Shown: in pieces, positions 15,809 to 23,611 of the stretch | Position numbering within the stretch: position 1 is the stretch's first letter | Layout: every line of letters begins with the position of its first letter | From: CAZCAC01 sp964496575 | GTDB lineage: Bacteria > Planctomycetota > UBA1135 > GCA-002686595 | Assembly: GCA_964496575.1 (NCBI GenBank) | Contig: CAZCAC010000054.1 | Coordinates: 1 to 52,813 of the forward strand | DNA: 52,813 nucleotides | Direction of reading: 5' to 3' | The notes under the pieces: model-generated | Databases searched by the model: none | What the model saw: the letters and a program-made list of their open reading frames with translations, nothing else | What the model was told of the DNA's origin: nothing | Program-made: the position numbers and the translations under genes

Positions 15809-16867
15809 GTGAAGCCCCGAATCGAAGCCCCCTGGCGTCTCTTCCTCGAGCTGGCCGCAGGTCCGCGCGCCGAGGATCCGCCCCTCTACCACGAGGAGGT
15901 GACCCGCGACCTGGGTCCGCTGATCGAGGAGACGCACACCCGGGGCGTGCTCGCCGGCGCCCTTCCGCCGAAGCTCTCGGCCCCCGTCGAGGGGAACGTG
16001 GAGGTGGTCTGGCTGCAGGAGCCCTTCGTGCGCCAGCTCGAAGTCGAGCTGCGGACCGAGCTGGAGGGGAAGCCCTACACCTATCGCGCCGCGTTCCGGG
16101 AGGGTCGCTGGACGCGCCGGGCGCAGATTGCCGCCGCGACGCTCTACGCCGAGAACACGCTCACCACCGACGAGCTCCCCTACACCCGCCTCGTCGCGGA
16201 GCGCCAGCCGGCCAGCGTCGACCTGCCCCTCGCGCCGCTCGAGGAGCCGATCCTGATCACCCGCCCGCTCGAGGAGCTGGGGGTGGTGGAGCTCGGCGAG
16301 GGCAGCTTCGTGCCCGATCGGCCGATCCTGATCAACGAGGCGCTGGAGGAGGAGCTGATCGAGCTCTGCGTGGCCGCCGGGCTGAAGGAGGACGGCGGCG
16401 CCGTGCTCGGGCAGCTGGTGCAGCTCCCCGGGCCGCTGCGCGGAACCGTCTCGCCGATCGTCACCGTGCTGACCGCGCTGATCCGCGACGAGCGGCACTC
16501 CGGCAGCGCCGGGTCCTTCACCTTCGACCCCGAGGCGCTCGCCCACGCGACCGAGATCGCCGATCTGCGCGAGATGGGCGAGCGGGTGATCACCGTGGCG
16601 CACACCCACGGCTGGGACGAGTCCTGCGCGACCTGTCAGCGCACCGACTGCGCCCTGCCCGACTCCAGCCTGGTCTCGACCGCCGACTACCAGGTGCTCG
16701 AGACGCTGTTTCCATCGAAGGGGACGTTGATGCCGATCGCCGGGCGCAAGCGCGGCGTTCCCGGCCCCCGCCCCCAGCTCGAGCTCCACGGTTGGCTCGG
16801 TGGAGCGGTCAAGCCGCTCCGCTGGCGCCGCTACAGCGAGATCGTCACCCACTGCCACACGACCTAG
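15809..16867 (+). CDS. JAMM/MPN+ metallopeptidase, deubiquitinase-like
   Basis: A 352-residue protein with a complete JAMM zinc site. Glu194 in KEDGGAVLG occupies the place of the conserved Glu, His265 and His267 form the HTH motif (VAHTHG), and Ser290 and Asp293 complete S-x2-D (VSTAD). The loop between HTH and S-x2-D is about 15 residues longer than usual and carries Cys273, Cys276 and Cys281, which may bind another metal. The N-terminal 180 residues are not recognised. It should process or remove the ubiquitin-like protein. The GTG at 15809 is chosen for its AGGAG nine bases upstream. An unrelated open frame overlapping it in another reading frame is not protein-like. Confidence 0.82.
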   Translation: MKPRIEAPWRLFLELAAGPRAEDPPLYHEEVTRDLGPLIEETHTRGVLAGALPPKLSAPVEGNVEVVWLQEPFVRQLEVELRTELEGKPYTYRAAFREGRWTRRAQIAAATLYAENTLTTDELPYTRLVAERQPASVDLPLAPLEEPILITRPLEELGVVELGEGSFVPDRPILINEALEEELIELCVAAGLKEDGGAVLGQLVQLPGPLRGTVSPIVTVLTALIRDERHSGSAGSFTFDPEALAHATEIADLREMGERVITVAHTHGWDESCATCQRTDCALPDSSLVSTADYQVLETLFPSKGTLMPIAGRKRGVPGPRPQLELHGWLGGAVKPLRWRRYSEIVTHCHTT

Positions 16868-16889
16868 CACTGCCACAGGAACCAGAACA

Positions 16890-18716
16890 ATGACTCCGCG
16901 ACGAAACCGAAACCCGTTCCCCGAGCTGCCCAGCTCGCTGGTCGATCTGCTCCGCGAGGCGGGGTGGGACCTCGAGGCGGGCCCGCCGCCCCCCGAGCTG
17001 CTCCGGGAGCTCTACAACATGCTCCAGCAGTACACGGACGCCCCGCGCCCGTTGATCCTGGACGCGGCGAAGAGCAAGCTCAAGCTGCAGGCCGCGAAGC
17101 GGGCCTCCCAGCAGGCCGTCCACGCCACCGAGGAGGCCGCCGGTGTGGTCAACGCGCTGATCGAGGCCAAGCCGATACTGGCGCGCCTCGAGCTGTTCCG
17201 CGACGGCGAGCCCCCCGACGCCTACTGTCGCCTGGGCAACCAGACCCGCGCCTTCTCGATCCACCCCGACGTCGACCTCGACGCGCTGCGTCGGCTCGAG
17301 CCGTGGCACTGGGTCGAGGTGCACCCCGAGGAGCCCGTGATCATCGGCGTGCTGAGCGCGCCGGAGCTCTACACGCTCGCGCAGGGCGACGTCGTCGACC
17401 TGCTCCGCATCGACCCGCAGGACCCCGCACGGGCGTTCGTCTCCAAACACGAGCACGACGAGTGCGTGGTCACCCTGGCCCCCGCCCTGCGCGCGGAGGG
17501 ACTGCAGCCGCCCGCCAAGCTGGTGCTGCAGCGCGACGACGAACGCTACGCGATCGCGAGTCTCGAGGCGGACGAGCAGCGGAACCGCTTCGAGGTGTCG
17601 CTCGACGACATCAAGACCACCCTGGACGACCTCGCGGGGGTCGAGGACGTCGTCATCCCGCTGATCGACGACATCCTCGCGTGCATCCTGCGCGAGGACA
17701 CCCGCCGGGCCTTCGACCTGCGTCCGCTGAAGGGCGCGCTCCTCTACAGCTACAAGCCCGGCACGGGGAAGACTTCCGTCGTCTGCGCGCTCGGGGCGTG
17801 GCTGCGCGATCTGGGCGCGCGGATGGGCTTCGACGTGGCGCTGTACCAGGTCAAGCCGAACGAGCTGAAGAGCGTCTGGCACGGCGGCGACGCCCGCAAC
17901 GTGCGCGTCGAGCTGTGCGGCTCCCTGCGCCACCGCCAGGCGCGGCCGCGCACCCGGCCGCTGCTCCAGATCGTCCTGTTCGACGAGATCGACTCGCTCG
18001 GGGTCCGCGCCTCGGGGGACGCCGGTTCGATGTACTCGCCGGCGCAGAACGATGCGGTGCAGGCACTTCTGGCCGAGATGGACGGGCTGACCAGCCACCT
18101 CGAGAGCGGTGACGGCCCTCCGGCGCACGTGCTCTGGATCGGGCTCTCGAATCTGCCGGACGGAATCGACGGCGCGCTGAAGCGCCCCGGCCGATTCGGC
18201 GATCTCGTCGTCGAGATGCCCGAGCCCACCCTCGAGGTGGCCGAGGGGGTCATGGCGATCTACCTCGGGCGTCACCCCGAGCTCCCGTGGATCGTCGGCA
18301 GCGACGTGCGAACCGGCCTCTCCGAGGAAGAGGTGCGACGCGAATTCCTGCGCCCCGCCCTCGCCCAGATCTTCGGCGAGGTGGTGCTGCGCTACCGCAC
18401 GGAGGGGAACCGCGAGGTCGAGGTGACCGCGGGCGAGATCCTCACCGGCGTGCACTACATGCAGGCCGCCAACCAGGCCAAGAAGCGCGCCGCGATCCGC
18501 GAGGTGCGCGGCACCGGTGCGCCGGCGGTCGAGTTCGCGGACGTGCTCGGTTGCCTGGTCGATCAGGCGGTCGACACCGCCGGCCAGATGGCCGCCGACC
18601 CCGGGATGATGCGCCGCCAGCTGCGCATCGACGGGCCGCTGAACCGGGTGGTGCCGGTCCTGGCGGAGCAGCTCACCATCACTCCCGAGTTCGCGCCCAG
18701 CGGACCCCGCTTCTAG
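16890..18716 (+). CDS. ARC/Mpa-like AAA+ unfoldase
   Basis: A 608-residue protein. An N-terminal helical stretch (about 60-95) leads to two OB-like segments, the first reading RLGNQTRAFSIHPDVD (near 110-125) as in the interdomain of the proteasomal ATPases ARC and Mpa. The AAA+ module has a Walker A variant YKPGTGKTS with Lys294, Walker B VLFDEIDSLG with Asp365-Glu366, and the arginine-finger region KRPGRFGD. A typical Mpa ends in GQYL and eukaryotic counterparts in HbYX; this one ends PSGPRF, so docking to a 20S core, if any, would differ. Long loops (for example after SLRHRQARP) appear inserted in the AAA+ domain. It should be the ATP-driven unfolding engine of the pathway. Start at the ATG of 16890, 22 bases after the JAMM stop. 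Confidence 0.88.
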   Translation: MTPRRNRNPFPELPSSLVDLLREAGWDLEAGPPPPELLRELYNMLQQYTDAPRPLILDAAKSKLKLQAAKRASQQAVHATEEAAGVVNALIEAKPILARLELFRDGEPPDAYCRLGNQTRAFSIHPDVDLDALRRLEPWHWVEVHPEEPVIIGVLSAPELYTLAQGDVVDLLRIDPQDPARAFVSKHEHDECVVTLAPALRAEGLQPPAKLVLQRDDERYAIASLEADEQRNRFEVSLDDIKTTLDDLAGVEDVVIPLIDDILACILREDTRRAFDLRPLKGALLYSYKPGTGKTSVVCALGAWLRDLGARMGFDVALYQVKPNELKSVWHGGDARNVRVELCGSLRHRQARPRTRPLLQIVLFDEIDSLGVRASGDAGSMYSPAQNDAVQALLAEMDGLTSHLESGDGPPAHVLWIGLSNLPDGIDGALKRPGRFGDLVVEMPEPTLEVAEGVMAIYLGRHPELPWIVGSDVRTGLSEEEVRREFLRPALAQIFGEVVLRYRTEGNREVEVTAGEILTGVHYMQAANQAKKRAAIREVRGTGAPAVEFADVLGCLVDQAVDTAGQMAADPGMMRRQLRIDGPLNRVVPVLAEQLTITPEFAPSGPRF

Positions 18717-18732
18717 ACCGGAGGAACGACAG

Positions 18733-20304
18733 ATGGCCATTCCCAAGTACCTCGGCTTCGACTGCGAGCTCTCGACCAGCGGCCTCGACCGCGAGGGCCG
18801 CACGATGAGCCCCCACGACGCCACTTGCGGCATCCTCGCCCACATCGACACCGCCTTCGAGCCCCACGGCGCCGAGACCTGGAGCCGGCGCCAGGGCTGG
18901 GGCGCGTCGGGGTCGGTGTACTCCACCGACTGCCTGCGGCACTGGGCCCCCAACGGCCAGTGCTTCTACATGGACCTCTCCCACCTCGAGATCTGCGGGG
19001 CGGCGACCCTGGACCCGCGCCACTACGCCGCCCAGTGCTTCGCCGCACTCACCGTGGCGGAGGAGGCGCGCGCGCGGGCGGAGGAGGAGAGCAACGGCGC
19101 TCGCTACACGCTCACCGCGGCGAACGTCGACACCTGCGACCCGGGGATCTCCTGGGGAACGCACCTCAACGTCTGCGTCGACGAGCTCCTGTGGGAGGAC
19201 CTCTTCAAGTCGCTGCGCCGCCCATCGGTGTACGGCTTCGTCACCAGCGCGATGGCCGCGATCGTGCCCTTCCTCGGGGCGGGCCTGATCCTGCCCACCG
19301 AGGAGGAGACGCTCTACAGCCTGAGCGCGCGGGCGCACCACCTCACGCGTACCTGCACCCTCTCCACCACCGAGGCGTACGCACGCGGGCTCCTGAACTC
19401 GCGGCGCGAAGGGCACGGCTCGGAGCACGAGCGGCTGCACGTGATCTCGACCGACTTCTCGCTGATCGCGGCGGCGCTCAAGGGCGCGGTGATCCAGGGG
19501 GTCCTCGCCGCAGCCGAAGACGGTTGCTGCGCACTCAACCTCTATGACCCGGTGATGGCGATGCGCCAGTGGAGCTGGGGGCTCGACCGGGCGACGTGCA
19601 CGCTGCCGGCGGTGGCGACGCTGACCAGTGGGCAGCGCCTCACCCTGCCGCAGTACATGCGCGAGCTGTGCCTCCTGCTTCGCGGTCGCGTCGAGGAGGG
19701 GCTCGTCGACGAGACGATCACCCCCGGGGCGGAGGAGCTCTTGAGCCTGGTCATCGACCTCACTCACTGGCTCGAGGAGGGAACCGACTCCTTCCCGCAA
19801 GTCGCGCGTCACCTCGACTGGGCGGCGAAGTGGATGTACCTGACCCAGCTCGCCGAGGCGCGCGGGTCCGGTCTCGACGATCCCGCGATGCGGCTGGCCG
19901 ACCACGACTTCACGCGCACCAACCTGCGGGGCGGGGCGCTCTGGAAGCTGTGGGAGTCGGAACTGGTCGATCCCCTGGTCGATCGCGCGCAGGTCGAGGC
20001 GTTCCTGGTCGACGGCCCGCCCGAGTCGCGCGCCTGGGCGCGGGGGCGGTTGATCCAGCGCTTCGGCCCGCAGGTCACCTCCGTCGACTGGTCACGGATG
20101 GAGCTGAAGCTGACCGACGCCCGCTGGGCACCGCGGCTGCGGATCGTCCTGCCGGGGATGGCCAGCCTCGATCGGGAGCTCTTCGAGCCGATCCTCGAGT
20201 CGGCGCGAAGCGTGGCGGAGCTCGGCGAGCTCCTGGAGAGGACAAGGGGCGTCGAGGTCCAGACGGTCGACGCCTACTTCGGATTCCGCACCCAATACAA
20301 CTGA
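18733..20304 (+). CDS. PafA/Dop-family protein, Dop-like
   Basis: A 523-residue member of the Pup-ligase/deamidase family (carboxylate-amine/ATP-grasp-like glutamine-synthetase fold). The first strand carries GFDCELS with Asp10 and Glu12 at the usual acidic metal positions. Asp81 in NGQCFYMDLSHLEI corresponds to the conserved Asp of RLYVD..H.EY. An insert of about 40 residues before that motif (including ETWSRRQGWGASG) recalls the Dop loop, so I read this copy as the Dop-like deamidase/depupylase. Other blocks agree: ISWGTHLNVCVDE, GLILPTEEETLYSLSARA and RLHVISTDFS. CGGAGGA precedes the ATG by eight bases. It is followed at once by the Pup-like gene. Confidence 0.83.
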   Translation: MAIPKYLGFDCELSTSGLDREGRTMSPHDATCGILAHIDTAFEPHGAETWSRRQGWGASGSVYSTDCLRHWAPNGQCFYMDLSHLEICGAATLDPRHYAAQCFAALTVAEEARARAEEESNGARYTLTAANVDTCDPGISWGTHLNVCVDELLWEDLFKSLRRPSVYGFVTSAMAAIVPFLGAGLILPTEEETLYSLSARAHHLTRTCTLSTTEAYARGLLNSRREGHGSEHERLHVISTDFSLIAAALKGAVIQGVLAAAEDGCCALNLYDPVMAMRQWSWGLDRATCTLPAVATLTSGQRLTLPQYMRELCLLLRGRVEEGLVDETITPGAEELLSLVIDLTHWLEEGTDSFPQVARHLDWAAKWMYLTQLAEARGSGLDDPAMRLADHDFTRTNLRGGALWKLWESELVDPLVDRAQVEAFLVDGPPESRAWARGRLIQRFGPQVTSVDWSRMELKLTDARWAPRLRIVLPGMASLDRELFEPILESARSVAELGELLERTRGVEVQTVDAYFGFRTQYN

Positions 20305-20339
20305 TCGCAACGATTCCACATCACCCAGAGGTACCAATC

Positions 20340-20546
20340 ATGGATAGACAACGACAACTCACTCGTTCGAACCCCGGCCCCGGGTCGGGCTCGGACGACT
20401 CCTCCAACTCCTACGACTCCGGTAGTGGGGTGAGAGGCCAGATGCAGAGCTGGCTCTCGATCGCGCGGGAAGGCGCCAGCGAGTGCGAGAGCCTCGCCGA
20501 CGCCGAGGGCGAGCTGGTACGGCGCGCCCAGGGCCCCGGCCAGTGA
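20340..20546 (+). CDS. Pup-like protein ending Gly-Pro-Gly-Gln
   Basis: A 68-residue, acidic, Ser/Gly/Asp-rich protein lying exactly between the two PafA/Dop-family genes. The first 30 residues are low-complexity (GPGSGSDDSSNSYDSGSG) and probably disordered. A single helix is likely from MQSWLSIAREG to EGELVRRA, and the chain ends AQGPGQ. Pup proteins are about 60-70 residues, disordered, and end in GGQ or GGE; the terminal Gln is deamidated by Dop before ligation by PafA. Here the first of the two terminal Gly positions is occupied by Pro, an uncommon end. AGAGGT precedes the ATG. No other gene in the window fits a Pup, and position plus tail make the call likely. Confidence 0.75.
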   Translation: MDRQRQLTRSNPGPGSGSDDSSNSYDSGSGVRGQMQSWLSIAREGASECESLADAEGELVRRAQGPGQ

Positions 20547-20565
20547 GCCGGGAAGGGGGACTTCG

Positions 20566-22065
20566 ATGACCACCGCCAGAGCCGACCAGTTCGTGGTCAG
20601 CACCGAGATCGAGTGCCAGAACTACATGAACCTCGGGGGCGGCCAGGAGGAGGCGCTGCGGGCGGTCTCGAAGTTCCTCGCCCGCCTCCCCAAGGACATC
20701 CCCTGCCTCTCCGACGGGCACGGGTGGTTCACGCCGTACGGGCGCTTCTACATCGACTGCGGTCACCTCGAGCTGGCCGCGATCGAGTGCGACGACCCGT
20801 ACGTGCTGGCCCTGATCCTCGAGCGGCTGCAGCTCCTGTGCCGCCAGGTGATCGGGAATCTCGCGGGCCGCAACCAGAACCTGCGGCTCGCGAACAACAA
20901 CCACTCCGGGCTCCTGCGGCGCAGCGGAGTGACCTGGGGTTCCCACGAGAATTACCTGGTGGAGAAACCCCCCAGCGAGTTCACCGGTTTCGTCCTCCCC
21001 TTCCTCGCCACCCGTTTCTACGGCGGCGCGGGAGGGGTGCAGGCGGAATCGGGGGACCCCAGCCGCGCGGGTCGCGACCACCAGGCGGCGGGGAACTTCA
21101 TCGCCTCGGTTCGAGCCGAGTTCATCCACCACGAGACCGGTGGCAGCACCACCGACTCGCGGGCGCTGCACAGCACCTGCCGGAACGAGCACCACATGGG
21201 CTCGACGCGCGGGCGCTATCGCTACCACCTGATCCTGGGTGACGGCAAGCGCTCCCACTTCAACATCGCGCTGCAGTTCGGCGCCACCGCCCTGGCCCTG
21301 AAGGCGATCCAGAACGACGACGGGTTCCTGGCGGAGCGCCTGCGGCAGTTCGATCACATGCCCAAGAACAACTCGTGGGTCGAATCGCTCCACGAGCTCA
21401 ACGTGCTCGCTCGCCCCGGGGGCCTCCTCCGGGTCGACGAGCGGGCACTCCTGATCCAGCGGACCTACCTCGAGGCCGCGAGGCGCTTCGCCGCGAAGCG
21501 CAAGGCGCTTCCCTCCTGGGCGGACCGCTGCCTGGAGGACTGGGATCGGACGCTGATCGCGGCGGCCGAGATGGACCGCGCCTGGCTGGCGTCCCACCTC
21601 GACGCGTTCGCCAAGTACGAGCTGTTCACTTCCTACCTGGAGAGCAAGAGGGCCGACTGGGTTGCCGCCCGGGACGACAAGGCCCTCCTCTCGAAGCTGA
21701 CCCTGCTCGACCACAGCTGGCACGACTTCATCGCTCCCGACTCCCACTTCGACCTCGCCGCCGAGGCGGGCCTGCTGGATCACCGCGTCGGCGACTGCAT
21801 CGCGCCGGGCGAGGAGCCGGAGCCGTACATCCCCGAGGTGACGACGCGCGCGAGGACGCGGGCCCGCTTCATCGTGGAGAACCAGGGGAACAACGCGCTG
21901 GTGATGGACTGGTCGGGAGTCTACGACGGTGCCGAAGGACGGAGCTCGTCGCTGGACGATCCCTTCGGCGAGGAGTACGGACCCTGGCAGGACCTGGAGG
22001 GGGATCTCCCACCGAGGCTGGAGATCCTGGGGCGCCTGCGCCGGCTACGGGGGCAGCGCAGGTAA
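20566..22065 (+). CDS. PafA/Dop-family protein, PafA-like
   Basis: A 499-residue second member of the family. The motifs are more canonical than in the first copy: VSTEIECQN carries Glu14 and Glu16 in the E-x-E pair, GRFYIDCGHLELAAIECDDP holds the conserved Asp64, and NNNHSG...TWGSHENYLV matches the PafA nucleotide/metal loop. The distance from the E-x-E to the Asp motif is short, without a Dop loop, so it is read as the ligase that joins the Pup-like C terminus to target lysines. A short Gln/Arg-rich tail ends the protein. GGAAGGGGGA precedes the ATG. A hairpin terminator follows 27 bases after the stop. Confidence 0.86.
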   Translation: MTTARADQFVVSTEIECQNYMNLGGGQEEALRAVSKFLARLPKDIPCLSDGHGWFTPYGRFYIDCGHLELAAIECDDPYVLALILERLQLLCRQVIGNLAGRNQNLRLANNNHSGLLRRSGVTWGSHENYLVEKPPSEFTGFVLPFLATRFYGGAGGVQAESGDPSRAGRDHQAAGNFIASVRAEFIHHETGGSTTDSRALHSTCRNEHHMGSTRGRYRYHLILGDGKRSHFNIALQFGATALALKAIQNDDGFLAERLRQFDHMPKNNSWVESLHELNVLARPGGLLRVDERALLIQRTYLEAARRFAAKRKALPSWADRCLEDWDRTLIAAAEMDRAWLASHLDAFAKYELFTSYLESKRADWVAARDDKALLSKLTLLDHSWHDFIAPDSHFDLAAEAGLLDHRVGDCIAPGEEPEPYIPEVTTRARTRARFIVENQGNNALVMDWSGVYDGAEGRSSSLDDPFGEEYGPWQDLEGDLPPRLEILGRLRRLRGQRR

Positions 22066-22091
22066 CGCCGCGGGAGGGTGGGCGCGGCGTG

Positions 22092-22115
22092 GCGCGTGGT
22101 CCCCGGACCACGCGC
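22092..22115 (+). terminator. Strong hairpin ending the tagging operon
   Basis: GCGCGTGGTCC pairs perfectly with GGACCACGCGC over 11 bases around CC, followed by TGCTTT. It lies 27 bases beyond the last stop of the operon and is a probable intrinsic terminator, though the T run is short. Confidence 0.7.
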
Positions 22116-22127
22116 TGCTTTCGATAC

Positions 22128-22173
22128 CGGACCATCCCCGGGCGGGCCGACCCGTCCGGGGGTGGTTCCGCGT
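22128..22173 (+). repeat. Inverted repeat copy 1 flanking the decayed gene
   Basis: About 38 of 45 positions (one gap) match the reverse complement of 23064-23108. Both start CGGACCATC and end GGGTGGTTCCGCGT. The inner 890 bases contain the decayed FG-GAP gene. I see no duplicated target or transposase gene. Confidence 0.6.
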
Positions 22174-22289
22174 TTGCCAGGAACGGCGTCCAGATCCAGG
22201 AGCAGCCTGCCTATCGGGCAGCGGAGTGGGTCCTCATCGATTCGAGGACCCCGAGACCCTGGTGGATCGGCGGACGGTGACGCGCCCTT

Positions 22290-22963
22290 GACCTCCGTTG
22301 CGGCCGGCGATGCGTGGCCCGGTGACATGTTCGGGTGGTCGGTCGCCATCGACAGCGACAACCTCTATCCGACCCCGGGTGACAAGACCCAGCAGCCCTA
22401 CAGCGGCCTCATCCTGGTGGTGGGTGCGCCCTACCACACTCACATTGATCTAGCCGACCCCGCCAACGACTACTCGACGACGCCGAACCACGGCTCGGTG
22501 TACGTGTACAGCATCAACACGCCGAATCCCCCGGTTCTGCTCTACGAGGGGCTGCCCGACAAGGGCTCTCTGTTCCCGGTCCAGGCTGGCATGAACCTCG
22601 GCTGGTCCGCGGCCGTCGAGGACTGGCCGGTGAGCGGCGCCCCCTACTACGACAACGGTCCCAACTCCGGGGCGGAGGACGGCCTGGTCTGCGTCTTCCC
22701 CCGGCCGCAGCTCTACTCGGGCGGCACCAACGCCGTGCAGATCGTCACGCTGACCAAGCCCGCGGCCCCTCTCGTAGGGGGCCTCGCCGATGAGCTCGGC
22801 TACCTATGCGATGAACGAGTTCTCCCTCACTGCGTGGGATCCCATTCCCAACATCTGGGCAGGCAACACCGTGTACTTCCAGTTCATGTATCGGGACAAC
22901 GCCTCGGTCTGTGGGTTCGGTGCCAACTGGACCAACGCGGTTCAGATCCTGTGGGGACCGTGA
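22290..22963 (+). pseudogene. Decayed secreted FG-GAP protein with C-terminal tail domain
   Basis: From about 22290 the frame encodes FG-GAP-like repeats (FGWSVAIDSDN, LILVVGAPYH, GSVYVYSI, LGWSAAVED) without a start, signal peptide or the first repeats. Near 22770 this frame loses sense; a second frame, preceded by a TAG at 22775-22777, resumes the same kind of protein as a C-terminal domain (MSSATYAMNEF, then VYFQFMYRD) and ends ANWTNAVQILWGP at the TGA of 22961-22963. Compared with the intact subtilisin at 37296-39080, about 80 residues of the tail domain appear to be lost at the junction. So the gene is truncated at the front and frameshifted with a deletion in the middle. An open frame from 22078 spans most of it but has no sensible start. 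Confidence 0.7.
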
Positions 22964-23006
22964 TGCGCCTCGGCTCCTGACGCCGATCGACGAGTCGACC
23001 GGCCGG

Positions 23007-23033
23007 AGTGGCCCCGGGATTCCCGGGGCCACT
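23007..23033 (+). terminator. Hairpin after the decayed gene
   Basis: AGTGGCCCCGGG and CCCGGGGCCACT form a 12-base perfect stem around ATT, followed by TCCTTCG. It lies 44 bases beyond the decayed gene's final stop and looks like its original terminator. Confidence 0.6.
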
Positions 23034-23063
23034 TCCTTCGTCCGGGAGAGGGCTCGTCCGGTG

Positions 23064-23108
23064 ACGCGGAACCACCCTCGAACGGCCGGCCCGTCCGGAG
23101 ATGGTCCG
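23064..23108 (-). repeat. Inverted repeat copy 2
   Basis: Reverse-complement partner of 22128-22173, with about 38 of 45 positions identical. It starts 31 bases after the hairpin that follows the decayed gene. Confidence 0.6.
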
Positions 23109-23224
23109 GGATTCCTGATGGGCCGGCCCCCTTTTTCTCGCCGCTCCTCTTGTAGGGGTCCACCGCGCGGCCGTCGTGGCCTCGTCCCGGCCCGGACCCC
23201 CGGGCGCGAAGAGGAGAACCGAGC

Positions 23225-23467
23225 ATGTTGAAGACGAAGCCGTGGATCCCCCTCCTGGGGTCCATTCCCCTGGCCGTGGCGGCGGCGGGTGTGCAGGGCG
23301 CGGGGTCGCCGACCTCGGAGTCGGGCGAGGGGATCGAGCAGCGGACTCTCCTCGGCGAGACCGCGAGACCCACCGCCGGAGAGGCGAAGGCGTCGAGTGA
23401 GACGGCCGCGCAGTGGAACGCGCTGGACGGCTGCGACTTCTGGCACGACCTGCGGCTCGACGACTGA
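23225..23467 (+). CDS. Small secreted protein of unknown function
   Basis: An 80-residue protein with a clear signal peptide (MLKTKPWIPLLGSIPLAVAAAG) and a mature part of about 55 residues rich in Ser, Glu and Ala that ends GCDFWHDLRLDD. AAGAGGAG lies about 10 bases before the ATG, which is good support for translation. No family is recognised. An acidic aromatic tail is the only distinct feature. It stands alone, 145 bases before the kinase gene. Confidence 0.55.
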   Translation: MLKTKPWIPLLGSIPLAVAAAGVQGAGSPTSESGEGIEQRTLLGETARPTAGEAKASSETAAQWNALDGCDFWHDLRLDD

Positions 23468-23611
23468 GCCACCCGGCGACTCCTCGCACACCGGCGGCCG
23501 GTCCCGGTCGGTCGCCGGCTTCGATGCTCTCCCCCATCGGGGCGGGCGCTACAATTCGACCTGCGTGCAACACAGACCACCCGGATCTCTCTCACCCGCT
23601 CAGATCCTGCC

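Noticed and set aside
22078..22980. A single intact 300-residue gene
   Set aside because: The first 70 residues are not protein-like and there is no signal peptide; the FG-GAP part and the tail domain are in different frames, so decay explains it better.
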